Assembly: GCA_021155205.1 (NCBI GenBank)
Contig: JAJNPS010000028.1
Coordinates: 1-64,000, forward strand
Length of the DNA stretch: 64,000 nucleotides
Source: Rhodobacterales bacterium
GTDB taxonomy: Bacteria; Pseudomonadota; Alphaproteobacteria; Rhodobacterales; Rhodobacteraceae
Direction of reading: 5' to 3'
Numbering within the stretch: the first letter of the stretch is position 1; each line of letters opens with the position of its first letter. A model generated the notes under the pieces. It saw nothing but the letters and a program-made list of their open reading frames with translations, made no database searches and was not told the origin of the DNA. Positions 16,588 through 24,850 of this stretch are shown here, piece after piece. The translations under genes and the position numbers were made by a program.

Positions 16588-17586
16588 CTAGACGGGTTGG
16601 CCGGTCAGGGTCGCGAGGGTCTTCACCTCGGTCAGGGCCAGCGTAACACCATTTTCCATATGGGTTTTCCGATTTTCGTGGCGCCGATCCCCTGGCAGGC
16701 GGACGCCCGGCTGGTCGGTCATCGCCGTCAGCATCACGCCAAGGCGATCGGCAAAACCGGGTGTCAGTGCTGCGGGGTCGATGGCGATAAAGGTCTGCCC
16801 CAGACGCGGCGGACCGCCCAGATCATCGCCCAGGGACGAGGCCTGGAACGACCAGTTCGCGCCGGTCAGACCGGCCGCCAGCACCTCGACCATCAGAGCC
16901 AGCGCGCCGCCCTTGTGACCCCCGGCGGGGGCGATGGAACCTTGCAATGCGAGCGTTGGATCCGTGGTGGGACGGCCCTCGGCATCCAGCGCCCAATGCG
17001 GCGGAATGGCGGTGCCTGAGGCGGCGGCATTGGCCAGATTGACAAAGGCGGTGGCGGAGGAGGAGCTGTCGATGACCAGCGGGTCATCATCGCGCGGCGC
17101 ACCGAATGCCCATGGATTGGTGCCGAAAAACGGGGTCTTGCCGCCCCAGGGGGCCATCGTGGACGAGGCGTTGGTGAAGGCCATCGCGACCAGCCCGGCA
17201 CGGGCCAGACGGTTGGTGAAATAGCCCAGCACCCCACAGGCATAGGCTCCTTGAATCCCAAGGATTGCAACGCCTTGCTCCTTGGCAGCGGAGATCAGCG
17301 CGTCTTCTCCTGCCTCATAGGCAGGGTGGGAGAAGCCATCCGCGGCATCGACCAGAATGGCGGCAGGGCGGGGCTGCGACAGGGTGGGAATGGCGTCGCC
17401 GACGATCTTTCCCACGCGCAGGTGCCGGCAGTACCAGGGCAGGTAGCCAAGGCCGATGCCGCGCGTCCCCTCGGCCTCGGCGGCGCGGATGGATCGGGCG
17501 ACCGGCGCGGCTTGCAACGGGGTTGCCCCGGCCTGGATCAGGGCGGTGTTGGACAGGCGTTCGACGTCATCGAGGGGGATCTGCAT
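16588..17586 (-). CDS. Ldh2-type NAD(P)-dependent malate/lactate/ureidoglycolate dehydrogenase family oxidoreductase
   Basis: The 332 residues match the Ldh_2 family, whose members oxidise 2-hydroxy acids or reduce 2-keto acids and imino acids with a non-Rossmann NAD(P) fold. Signs: RGIGLGYLPWYCRHL, GDALISAAKEQGVAILGI, the CGVLGYFTNRLARAGLVAMAF region, NPWAFGAP, DSSSSATAF and GHKGGALALMVEVL (conserved G-x-K-G-x). I chose the ATG at 17586; a TTG at 17604 has no ribosome binding site. It is divergent from the enolase-superfamily gene at 17796 across a region with phased repeats, suggesting joint control of a sugar-acid pathway. Confidence 0.82.
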   Translation of the reverse strand: MQIPLDDVERLSNTALIQAGATPLQAAPVARSIRAAEAEGTRGIGLGYLPWYCRHLRVGKIVGDAIPTLSQPRPAAILVDAADGFSHPAYEAGEDALISAAKEQGVAILGIQGAYACGVLGYFTNRLARAGLVAMAFTNASSTMAPWGGKTPFFGTNPWAFGAPRDDDPLVIDSSSSATAFVNLANAAASGTAIPPHWALDAEGRPTTDPTLALQGSIAPAGGHKGGALALMVEVLAAGLTGANWSFQASSLGDDLGGPPRLGQTFIAIDPAALTPGFADRLGVMLTAMTDQPGVRLPGDRRHENRKTHMENGVTLALTEVKTLATLTGQPV

Positions 17587-17663
17587 CGGCGGCTTTTCGG
17601 TCAAACATGGGCGTCTGTTCTGCTTGCGCCAGACAGAGGCCGGGCGCGTGCCCTGTGTCGGCT

Positions 17664-17699
17664 ATCTGTCAGGCATCTGTCAGGCATCTGTCCCGACAG
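17664..17699. promoter_or_regulatory. Three 11-bp direct repeats and a palindrome in a divergent promoter region
   Basis: ATCTGTCAGGC occurs at 17664-17674 and 17675-17685, and a third, diverged copy ATCTGTCCCGA at 17686-17696. The last runs into the palindrome CTGTCCCGACAG (17688-17699). The 11-bp period keeps each copy on nearly the same DNA face. This looks like a regulator-binding array between the Ldh2 gene and the enolase-superfamily gene; the regulator is not in the window as far as I can see. Confidence 0.55.
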
Positions 17700-17795
17700 T
17701 TCTGCCGGTTCTGGCATCCAGTTGGACAGTATCGGCGCGACGAATCAAGGGGGGTCCCCTACCACTGGTCGCAAAAGCCCGTCGAGGAGCCGCCC

Positions 17796-18977
17796 ATGAA
17801 GATCACCGCCATCCGCGCCACCCCGGTCCTGATCCCGCTGGAGGCGCCCTATCACTGGTCCTATGGCGTTCTGGACGGATTCACCAAATGCGTGGTGGAG
17901 GTGGTGACGGACCAGGGCCTGACCGGCATCGGCGAAGCGCCGAGCCACACCTCTGCCGCGATCATCGCGCGCATGGCCGAGGTGCTGGTGGGCCAGGGCG
18001 CGCTCGATATGGCGGGACTGGAGCGGCGGGTGCTGCCGTCGATGCCTGGGGCGCATTCGTTGACGGACTATGCGACGCGCGCGGCCTGGGGGGCGGTGGA
18101 GATCGCGCTGTGGGATTTGCGCGGCAAGTTGTGGGACCAGCCGGTTGCGAACCTGCTGGGCGGCATCCACCGGATCCGCATCCCGTTCACCGACTATTTC
18201 GGATACCGCCAGGCACAGGATGGCAAGGGGGGCGAGGCGACGGTCGCGCAGGTCGTCGACTATTGTCTGTCGTTGCGACAGGATTATGGCACGACCTGTT
18301 TCGAGGGCAAGGTTTCGGATCCTGATCTGAATACGAATATCCGTTTGGTAATGGCCTTGCGCGATGCGCTGGGGCCGGATGCGATGCTGCGGATCGACAG
18401 CAACCAGGCGTTCAGCCTGCCCTCGGCAATCCACCTGTCGCGCCCGTTCGAAGAGGCTGGGGTGCGCAACTGGGAAGACCCGACAGCGGACTGGACCGGC
18501 ATGCGGAAACTGCGGGAACGGACGACAATCCCGTTTTCGGGGCACAACACCGACCTTGCAAAGGCAGTCGCCTATGGCGTGCCCGATGCCATCGTGTCGG
18601 ATGTCGCAGGGTTCGGCGGGTTCTCCTCGATGATGCGGTTCGTGTCGGCAGCCCAAGGCGCCGGGGTGGATTTCTGGTGCTATTCGGGCGGATCGGGACT
18701 GGAGACGGCGGCCTATCTGCAGGCCTGCGCGGCACATCCCCATATCCACGAGCCGAACCAGTCGCTGCTGCGCTGGCAGCCCTTTGACGTGATCGTCGAG
18801 GGGCCGTTCAGTCCCCGCGACAACCATCTGGACCTGCCGACGGCGCCGGGGCTGGGGGTGACGCTGGACCCTGGCCGTCTGGCGTTTGCGGCGCGGCTGC
18901 TGGCGGAACGGGGGCTGCCGAACAAGTACCTGGACCCCGGCGCGCCGGGGCGCATGCGGCGGATGCCGCTGGCCTGA
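17796..18977 (+). CDS. Enolase-superfamily sugar-acid dehydratase (mandelate racemase/glucarate dehydratase-like)
   Basis: The 393-residue protein starts at the ATG at 17796 behind GAGGAG; the frame is open upstream but that part is non-coding. The N-terminal capping domain (ITAIRATPVLIPLEAPYHWS) is followed by a barrel with FEGKVSDPD (probable catalytic Lys), the metal ligands Asp in LRIDSNQAF, Glu in VRNWEDPTADW and a third ligand region near SGHNTD, and the DFWCYSGGSGLETAA end of the barrel. Such enzymes dehydrate aldonic or aldaric acids to 2-keto-3-deoxy products. The exact substrate is not predictable. The Ldh2 gene divergent from it may act in the same pathway. Confidence 0.85.
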   Translation: MKITAIRATPVLIPLEAPYHWSYGVLDGFTKCVVEVVTDQGLTGIGEAPSHTSAAIIARMAEVLVGQGALDMAGLERRVLPSMPGAHSLTDYATRAAWGAVEIALWDLRGKLWDQPVANLLGGIHRIRIPFTDYFGYRQAQDGKGGEATVAQVVDYCLSLRQDYGTTCFEGKVSDPDLNTNIRLVMALRDALGPDAMLRIDSNQAFSLPSAIHLSRPFEEAGVRNWEDPTADWTGMRKLRERTTIPFSGHNTDLAKAVAYGVPDAIVSDVAGFGGFSSMMRFVSAAQGAGVDFWCYSGGSGLETAAYLQACAAHPHIHEPNQSLLRWQPFDVIVEGPFSPRDNHLDLPTAPGLGVTLDPGRLAFAARLLAERGLPNKYLDPGAPGRMRRMPLA

Positions 18978-19236
18978 CCGATGCGGCCCGCCGGTTCTTA
19001 AGGCTGCATTAATGTAAACTTTTCAATCTTAAGCAATTTTCGGCCCGCCGTGTGCATCTTTGGATTGCAACGCCGCACGGGTCGTTCCATGTTGACCGGG
19101 CAAGCAGCACACGCTGTCGGTCGGTCGCACCCACACCCCCCCACTCCCCCCAGACCGGCCGACAGCACCCTTGGCAGACCCCTTGCGTTTTTCCCGCCCT
19201 TTCGGAATAAGCAAAGGCATCCAAGGAGTTTACCCC

Positions 19237-19548
19237 ATGCGCGCACGCATCTATCAGCCCGCCCGGACCGCCATGCAATCAGGCAGCGCCAAGACCCGGG
19301 GCTGGGTGCTGGAATTTGCGCCCGCTTCGGCGCGGAATGTCGACCCCCTGATGGGCTGGACCTCGTCCAGCGACACGCAAGCCCAGGTCCGCCTGACCTT
19401 TGACACCCAGCAAGAGGCCGAGGCCTATGCCGCGGCGCAGGGGATCGACGCCGATGTGACGCTGCCCAAGGACCGCAAACCCGTGATCCGCCCGCGCGGC
19501 TATGGCGAAAACTTTGCCACCGACCGCAAGGGGGCGTGGACTCACTGA
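19237..19548 (+). CDS. NDUFS4-like NADH dehydrogenase (complex I) accessory subunit
   Basis: The 103-residue protein has the pattern of the ETC complex I NDUFS4 (18 kDa, AQDQ) subunit found in alphaproteobacteria and mitochondria: RARIYQPARTAMQSGSAKTR near the N-terminus, WVLEFAP, DPLMGWTSSSDTQAQVRLTF and EEAEAYAAAQG. In this family the protein sits on the peripheral arm and stabilises the NADH-oxidising module. AAGGAG at 19223 fixes the ATG at 19237. The 259-bp stretch before it holds an AT-rich segment (about 18999-19040) that could contain the promoter. The downstream GNAT starts 2 bp after the stop and may be co-transcribed. Confidence 0.88.
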   Translation: MRARIYQPARTAMQSGSAKTRGWVLEFAPASARNVDPLMGWTSSSDTQAQVRLTFDTQQEAEAYAAAQGIDADVTLPKDRKPVIRPRGYGENFATDRKGAWTH

Positions 19549-19550
19549 GA

Positions 19551-20012
19551 ATGGTCACGATTGACGAACAAAACCCGCTGGGGGCTGATCTGGCGGTGTT
19601 GATGCAGCGCCACACCGCCGACATGCATGCCGACACGCCGCCCGAAAGCATTCACATGATGGATGCGGGCGCGCTGGCGGCACCGGGCATCCGGTTCTTT
19701 GTGATGCGTCAGGATGGCGTCGCGGTCGGGATGGGCGCGTTCAAGCGGATCGACGGTGCCCATGCCGAGATCAAGTCGATGCATGTGCTGGCCGAACATC
19801 GCGGGCGCGGGCTGTCGCGGCGCATGCTGGAGCATCTGGTGGCCAAGGCGCAGGCGGACGGGTTCCGGCGGCTAAGCCTGGAAACCGGGGTGCAACCCAC
19901 CTTTGTCGCGGCGCGGGCGCTCTATGCCAGGGCGGGGTTCGTGGAATGCGGGCCGTTTGACGGGTACTGGAACGACCCGAATTCCGTGTTCATGACCAAG
20001 CATCTTGCGTGA
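19551..20012 (+). CDS. GNAT-family N-acetyltransferase
   Basis: The 153-residue acetyltransferase shows the GNAT core: a beta strand followed by IKSMHVLAEHRGRGLSRRML (acetyl-CoA pyrophosphate loop, R-G-R-G-L), LSLETG and the ARALYARAGFVECGPF C-terminal motif. The substrate is unknown; close relatives act on small amines or amino acids. The ATG at 19551 lies 2 bp after the complex I subunit gene; a GTG at 19536, overlapping that stop, is an alternative start. tRNA-Arg follows 30 bp downstream. Confidence 0.88.
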   Translation: MVTIDEQNPLGADLAVLMQRHTADMHADTPPESIHMMDAGALAAPGIRFFVMRQDGVAVGMGAFKRIDGAHAEIKSMHVLAEHRGRGLSRRMLEHLVAKAQADGFRRLSLETGVQPTFVAARALYARAGFVECGPFDGYWNDPNSVFMTKHLA

Positions 20013-20042
20013 CGCGCGGGCCTGACGCAAAAGGGCGGCAGC

Positions 20043-20119
20043 GGGCCCATAGCTCAACTGGATAGAGCAGCCGACTTCTAATCGGCAGGTTGAGGGTTCG
20101 AGTCCTTCTGGGCCCGCCA
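20043..20119 (+). tRNA. tRNA-Arg (anticodon TCT)
   Basis: A full cloverleaf is readable: acceptor GGGCCCA (20043-20049) pairs with TGGGCCC (20109-20115), discriminator G and encoded CCA at 20117-20119; D-arm AGCTCAACTGGATAGAGC; anticodon stem CCGAC with loop CTTCTAA (anticodon TCT, reading AGA/AGG); T-arm with GGTTCGAGTCC. AGA/AGG codons are rare in such GC-rich genomes. No integrase gene borders it, so it shows no sign of current use as an insertion site. Confidence 0.97.
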
Positions 20120-20171
20120 TGTCACTTTGGCAGACATCGCCTCGTCGAAGGCCTCTGGCGTCCGGTCGGGG

Positions 20172-21410
20172 TCAGGTTTTCGCCGCCGGTGCGCCGCCTT
20201 CGAACCTGTTTTCATCCGAATAGTTGCACGGCGCCTCCTGCATCTGCAAGTGCAGGCCGGTGCCGGTAAAGGGATGGGCGCGGGCGACGTCCTCGTCGAA
20301 GTCGATCCCCAGGCCGGGGGCGTCGGGGGGCAGGATGTAGCCCGCTTCCCATTTGATCGAATTGCGGATCAGTTTCTGGTGGAACGCGCCGCCGGTTTCG
20401 ATGGTTTCCGCGATCAGCAGGTTCGGGATCGAGGCGGCGAAATGCACGTTGGCGGCCCATTCGACGGGGCCAGCATAGAGGTGCGGGGCCATTTCGGCGT
20501 TGAACACCTCGGCCATCGCGGCGATCTTCTTGGCCTCCCAGATGCCACCGACGCGGCCCAAGGCAGGTTGCAGGATTTTCACCCCCCCGGCGCGCAGAAG
20601 GGTGCCGAACTCGGCCTTGGTGGTCAGGCGTTCGCCGGTGGCCAGCGGCACATGGACGTGGCGCGCAACTTCGGCAAATTCCAGCAGGTTGTCGGGCGGA
20701 ATGGGTTCTTCGTACCAAAGCGGGTTGTAGGGTTCCAGCGCCTTGCCCATCCGGATTGCACCGGGGGTGGTGAACTGGCCATGCGTGCCGAACAAAAGGT
20801 CGGCGCGGTCGCCCACCGCCTCGCGGATGCGCTTGCAGAAGAGGGTGGAGCGGGTGATGTCCGACAGCGCCGGTTCATGGCCGCCGCGGATCGTGTAGGG
20901 GCCGGCGGGGTCGAACTTGACTGCGGTGAAGCCTGCGTTGACGAAACGCAGCGCTGCCTCGGCGGCGGCATCGGCGTCGTTCCAGAAGGCGGGGGATTCG
21001 CGCCCCGGTTCGGGATAGAGATAGGTATAGCTGCGGATGCGGTCGTTCATGAGGCCGCCCAGCAAGGCCCAGACCGGGCGGTTGCGCGCCTTGCCGAGAA
21101 TATCCCAGCAGGCGATCTCCAGGCCCGAGAAGGCCCCCATCACGGTGGGGTCGGGACGCTGGGTGAAGCCCGCGGAATATGCGCGGCGGAACATCAGTTC
21201 GATGTTCTCGGGATTTTCGCCCTGCATATGGCGTTCGAAGACGTCCTCGATCACCGCCCGCATCGCCTTGGGTCCGACGGTCGAGGCGTAGCATTCGCCA
21301 TAGCCGGTGATGCCGTCGTCGGTGGTGAGTTTCGGGAAAATCCAGTAGCGCCCGCCCCAGCCGGGAAAGGGGGGGGCGACGACGAAGATTTCAAGGTCTT
21401 TCAGCTTCAT
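20172..21410 (-). CDS. Enolase-superfamily dehydratase/racemase with altered first metal-ligand segment
   Basis: The 412-residue protein resembles galactonate/mannonate dehydratase-like members: KLTTDDGITGYGECYAS, the capping domain, LEIACWDILGKARNRPVWALLGG, the barrel Lys in FTAVKFDPAGP, WYEEPIPPDN and PLATGERLTTKAEF (second and third Glu ligands), then MAPHLYAGPVEWAANVH with the conserved His. Where galactonate dehydratase has D-F-H this protein reads F-G-T-H-G-Q, so the first Asp ligand appears missing or displaced. The ATG at 21410 is used; a TTG at 21437 is possible. The MFS pump gene lies 30 bp upstream on the same strand and may be co-transcribed. Confidence 0.85.
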   Translation of the reverse strand: MKLKDLEIFVVAPPFPGWGGRYWIFPKLTTDDGITGYGECYASTVGPKAMRAVIEDVFERHMQGENPENIELMFRRAYSAGFTQRPDPTVMGAFSGLEIACWDILGKARNRPVWALLGGLMNDRIRSYTYLYPEPGRESPAFWNDADAAAEAALRFVNAGFTAVKFDPAGPYTIRGGHEPALSDITRSTLFCKRIREAVGDRADLLFGTHGQFTTPGAIRMGKALEPYNPLWYEEPIPPDNLLEFAEVARHVHVPLATGERLTTKAEFGTLLRAGGVKILQPALGRVGGIWEAKKIAAMAEVFNAEMAPHLYAGPVEWAANVHFAASIPNLLIAETIETGGAFHQKLIRNSIKWEAGYILPPDAPGLGIDFDEDVARAHPFTGTGLHLQMQEAPCNYSDENRFEGGAPAAKT

Positions 21411-21440
21411 GGGGATGGTCCCGATGGTTGTCGCCAAAGC

Positions 21441-22664
21441 CTAGGGTGCGGCGGATTTCAGGGCGCGTGACCCCGCGACATGTAAGGCGACGCAAACGAC
21501 CATCAGGAGGGCGGCAAGGACAAAGGGCGCACCCGGTGCCAAGACCGGCGCGGCGGGTCCGGTGAACAGGTGGAACACCTGCGTCATGATCAGCGGCGAG
21601 ATGATCATCGCGACCGAGTTGATCGACGACAGCACACCCTGCAGCTGGCCCTGGGCATCCGGCGGCGTCGTGCGGCTGGCAATCGCCTGCAGGGCCGGGG
21701 TCGCAGCACCACCAAGGGCGGTAAAGGGCGTGACCATCAGGACGAACACCCCGGATGTCGCAAGCCCGATGGCGGCAAGCGTCACCGCGTTCGCGATCAT
21801 GGCGAACAGGGCGGCGCGATGTTCGCCCAGGCGCTTGATCAGGCGGCCGACCAACAGCGCCTGTCCCAGCGCGAAAAAAATGCCGTACAGCGTCAGCGAC
21901 AGGCCGACCATGGTGGTGGACCAGCCAAAGGCAACGGGACCGAAGAATGCCCAGATCGTCGGATAGACGTTCATCGCGACCGCGAGGACGAAAAAACAAA
22001 GAAGAACGCGGCGCAGGTCCGGCAGGCGGATCGCGGTCCAGATGGCGGTGAAGGGGTTGGACGCGGCAAGGCTGAACGGGCGGCGGTTTTCCGATGCCAG
22101 GGTTTCGGGCAGGACGACAAGACCAAGGATCAGGTTGGTCAGGGCAAGAGCAGCCGCAGCGTAGAAGGGGGCGTGCAGATGCACCTCGGCCAGCAGGCCA
22201 CCGATCACGGGACCAAGGACAAAGCCTGCGCCGAAGCCCGCGCCGATCAGGCCAAAGCGGCGGCCCCGGTCGGCGGGGGGCGTGATGTCGGCGATGAAGG
22301 CGGTTGCGGTCGATTGAGTGGCGGAGGTGATGCCGGCAAAGATCCGGGTGGCCAAAAGCACCCAGATCGTTGTCGCCAGCGCCATCGCCAGATAGCTGAG
22401 CGCCATGACCGCCAGCGACACCAGCAGCACCGGGCGGCGGCCATAGCGGTCGGAAAGGGCGCCAAGGGGCGGGCCGAACAGGAACTGCATGGCGGCAAAG
22501 GAACTGGTCAGGATGCCGCCCCACAGGGCGGCCTCGGAAATCGGGCGGCCCGTGACCTCTTCGATCAGGCGCGGCAGGACGGGGAAGATGAGGCCGATGC
22601 CGATGGCGTCCAGCGTCACCGTGGCGACGATGAAGATCAGCGGCAGGCGCGAAGAGGGGGTCAT
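21441..22664 (-). CDS. MFS efflux transporter, TetA/multidrug-resistance type
   Basis: The 407-residue protein has 12 predicted membrane segments. Between helices 2 and 3 lies the MFS signature GALSDRYGRRPVLL, and helix 5 holds GFVLGPVIGGLL (antiporter motif C), both characteristic of the drug:H+ antiporter branch that includes TetA. The ATG at 22664 gives a normal N-terminus (TPSSRLPLIFIVATVTLDAIGIGLIFP); an upstream ATG at 22718 has no support. The substrate could be a drug or a metabolite of the neighbouring sugar-acid gene. Resistance cannot be inferred from sequence alone. Confidence 0.88.
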   Translation of the reverse strand: MTPSSRLPLIFIVATVTLDAIGIGLIFPVLPRLIEEVTGRPISEAALWGGILTSSFAAMQFLFGPPLGALSDRYGRRPVLLVSLAVMALSYLAMALATTIWVLLATRIFAGITSATQSTATAFIADITPPADRGRRFGLIGAGFGAGFVLGPVIGGLLAEVHLHAPFYAAAALALTNLILGLVVLPETLASENRRPFSLAASNPFTAIWTAIRLPDLRRVLLCFFVLAVAMNVYPTIWAFFGPVAFGWSTTMVGLSLTLYGIFFALGQALLVGRLIKRLGEHRAALFAMIANAVTLAAIGLATSGVFVLMVTPFTALGGAATPALQAIASRTTPPDAQGQLQGVLSSINSVAMIISPLIMTQVFHLFTGPAAPVLAPGAPFVLAALLMVVCVALHVAGSRALKSAAP

Positions 22665-22728
22665 GGGTTCCGTTCGGGGATGGCGGTGCAGGGTGCCGGG
22701 CCAAGTTGCCAGCGTCAAGTCTGCGGGG

Positions 22729-22920
22729 TCAATGCGCGATCCCGCGATGCCCGCGCAGGTCCATCCGCAGGAAGCGCAAGGTCGAGGGCAGGAGCGGGAT
22801 CAGGTCGTCCCACAGCGTCAGGTCGGTGCCGAGCGCGTGGATCAGGACCAGCGGCGGGCCGGCCTCGGGGCCGCTGATGTCGATGTTGAGCCGGATATCG
22901 TCAAGATGGATCAGCGGCAT
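22729..22920 (-). pseudogene. N-terminal remnant of a 3-oxoadipate enol-lactonase (PcaD-like) alpha/beta hydrolase
   Basis: The 63 residues from the ATG at 22920 run INIDISGPEAGPPLVLIHALGTDLTLWDDLIPLL and RFLRMDLRGHRGIAH-like sequence (paraphrased from positions 5-63), which is the opening of PcaD-type hydrolases, including the H-x-L-G-T-D oxyanion segment and the D-x-R-G-H strand. The reading frame then stops; the nucleophile Ser, acid and His of the roughly 260-residue family are absent. The MFS gene begins 65 bp further on. It lies 5 bp after the PLP dehydratase gene, in the same orientation. I consider it a deletion remnant. Confidence 0.7.
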
Positions 22921-22925
22921 GGCGG

Positions 22926-23891
22926 TCAGATCGCTGGGCTGTCGAGAGCGGTGCGAAAGACGGCGGGATCGACGTTGCCGCCCGATGCCGTGCAGATGCA
23001 CGTATCCGCCAGCCCGTTGCGGAAAAGGGCGGCGGCAAGGGCGACGGCCCCGCCCGGCTCCAGCACGATGCGCAGGTGGTGGAAGGCCAGTGCCATGGCA
23101 CGCAAGGCTTCGTCATCGGTGACGGTCAGGCCTTTGGCGTCCAGGGATTGCAGGATGGGAAAGGTGAGGCGGCCGGGTTCGGGTGTCAGGATGGCGTCGC
23201 AGATGGAGCCGGTCAGGGCGGAATTGCGCTGGAGCTGACCGGCGGCGAGCGATCGGGCCATGTCGTCGAAGCCGGCAGGTTCTGCCGTGTGCAGTCGGAA
23301 TGCGGGGGTGAGGGCGGCAAGCGCGATGCCGGTACCCGACGCAAGGCCGCCCCCGCCGCAGCAGATGATCACGTCGGCGGTGGTGATGCCAAGGGCGGCG
23401 GTCTGGGCGGCGATTTCCAGGCCCACGGTGCCCTGGCCCGCGATGACGTCCGGGTCGTCATACGGGCGCACGAGATGGAGGTGGCGCTTGGCGCAGAGGT
23501 CGGCCCCAAGGGCGTCGCGGTCCGTGGTGGCGCGGTCATAAAGGATGACCTCGGCCCCGTAGGCGCGGGTGTTGTCGATTTTGACCGCCGGTGCGTTGTC
23601 AGGCATCAGGATCACGGCGGGCAGGCCCAGTTCGGATGCCGCGAGGGCCACCCCTTGGGCATGGTTGCCCGAGGAAAAGGCGAGAATGCCGGGGGTTTCA
23701 GGCGGCAGCAGGGTCAACGCGGCGCGGGCACCGCGATACTTGAACGATCCCGTTCGTTGCAGGCATTCGGCTTTGACAAGGATGCGGCGGCCCGCGACGC
23801 GGTCGAGAAGCGGGGCGTTGAGGAGGGGCGTCCGGGCGGCATGGCCGTCAAGGCGCGTGGCAGCATCCTCGATGGCGGTCAGGCTGGTCAT
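22926..23891 (-). CDS. PLP-dependent threonine/serine dehydratase-like enzyme
   Basis: The 321-residue fold-type II PLP enzyme carries the Schiff-base Lys in RTGSFKYRGA, the substrate loop FSSGNHAQGVAL, the phosphate-binding glycine loop CCGGGGLASG and a C-terminal CTASGGNVD that orients the cofactor ring. There is no C-terminal ACT regulatory domain, so it is a catabolic or serine racemase/threo-3-hydroxyaspartate dehydratase type rather than the feedback-inhibited biosynthetic IlvA. Its start overlaps the stop of the upstream alpha/beta hydrolase, so they form an operon. Substrate is unresolved between Thr, Ser and 3-hydroxyaspartate. Confidence 0.85.
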   Translation of the reverse strand: MTSLTAIEDAATRLDGHAARTPLLNAPLLDRVAGRRILVKAECLQRTGSFKYRGARAALTLLPPETPGILAFSSGNHAQGVALAASELGLPAVILMPDNAPAVKIDNTRAYGAEVILYDRATTDRDALGADLCAKRHLHLVRPYDDPDVIAGQGTVGLEIAAQTAALGITTADVIICCGGGGLASGTGIALAALTPAFRLHTAEPAGFDDMARSLAAGQLQRNSALTGSICDAILTPEPGRLTFPILQSLDAKGLTVTDDEALRAMALAFHHLRIVLEPGGAVALAAALFRNGLADTCICTASGGNVDPAVFRTALDSPAI

Positions 23892-24712
23892 GACAGAGCC
23901 GCGAGGAAAGCGCGAATGGCGGTCAGACTTTCAGGCTCGTCCAGGAACGGGGGATGGCCGCGGTCGGGCACGGTGGCGGTAATCAGGTCGGGGCGGCGGG
24001 ATTTCATTTCGGCCAAGGTGGCGGGGGAAAGGAGGTCGGAATTGGCCCCCCGGATCACCGCGACGGGCAGCCCTGCAAGGGCGTCGTAGAGCGGCCAGAT
24101 GTCCACGGGGGGCAGGCGGATCGCGGTGACGAAGGCCTCGCGGAGGGCGGGGTCGTAGCGGTTGACCAGGCCGTCGGGCGTTTCCCGCACGCGGCGCCGC
24201 GCCTCGTCCAGCCAGCGGGTGGGCGGCACATTGGCAAAACCCGGATGCATATTGGGATAGACCTCGGCCAGAGCGGCACAGGTCCGGGCGGTCGGGTTGC
24301 GGCCGATCTGTTCGGCGATGCGGTCAAGTCCGGTCGGGTCAAGAAAGGGGCCGATGTCGTTCAGGCAAAGGCCGGTCAGGCGGTCCCTGGCGGTGGCGGC
24401 GATCAGCATCCCGATCAGCCCGCCGCGCGACGTGCCGAGGATCGCGGCTTTCGGCAACCCAAGATGGTCCAGCAGGGCCAGAGCGTCGGCGGCCTCGGTC
24501 GGGATGGTGTAGGTGGCAGGCCCGGTCCGATCGCTGTGCCCGCGCCCGCGATAATCCATTCGGATCATGCGGATACCGGGAAGAAGGGGCAACAGGACCT
24601 CGAAATCCGCCATGGTGCGGGTCAGCCCGGCCAGGCACAAAAGCGGCGTCCCCGCGCCCTGATCGGCATAGGCAAGGCGTGCGCCGTCCGGGGCGGTGAA
24701 AAACTGCGGCAT
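23888..24712 (-). CDS. Alpha/beta hydrolase, esterase or lactonase type
   Basis: The 274-residue enzyme starts at the ATG at 24712 behind AAAGG. It has the oxyanion region LLCLAGLTRTMADFE, the D-Y-R-G-R-G-H-S strand, the nucleophile elbow GTSRGG (Ser near residue 99), a lid of about 60 residues, Asp in VIRGANSDLL and His in PDRGHPPFLDEPE, so the triad is complete. It is the first gene of a minus-strand operon with the PLP dehydratase and the decayed PcaD-like gene, divergent from the ABC exporter. Substrate is unknown. Confidence 0.85.
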   Translation of the reverse strand: MPQFFTAPDGARLAYADQGAGTPLLCLAGLTRTMADFEVLLPLLPGIRMIRMDYRGRGHSDRTGPATYTIPTEAADALALLDHLGLPKAAILGTSRGGLIGMLIAATARDRLTGLCLNDIGPFLDPTGLDRIAEQIGRNPTARTCAALAEVYPNMHPGFANVPPTRWLDEARRRVRETPDGLVNRYDPALREAFVTAIRLPPVDIWPLYDALAGLPVAVIRGANSDLLSPATLAEMKSRRPDLITATVPDRGHPPFLDEPESLTAIRAFLAALS

Positions 24713-24850
24713 GGGGCGGACCTTTCGCTTTGGCGCGCCGCAAGTTCGCACAGGCAGCGCGGCGCGAAAAGGGCCCCCGCGTCATCCCGGTGCTTGCAGC
24801 CCGGACGTCGCTTGCCTAAAGGGCTAGGGCAGGCGGCAAAAGGCGGCGCG

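Noticed and set aside
23954..24850. Upstream extension of the ABC exporter frame (about 299 extra codons)
   Set aside because: It overlaps the alpha/beta hydrolase gene antisense and precedes a normal exporter N-terminus.
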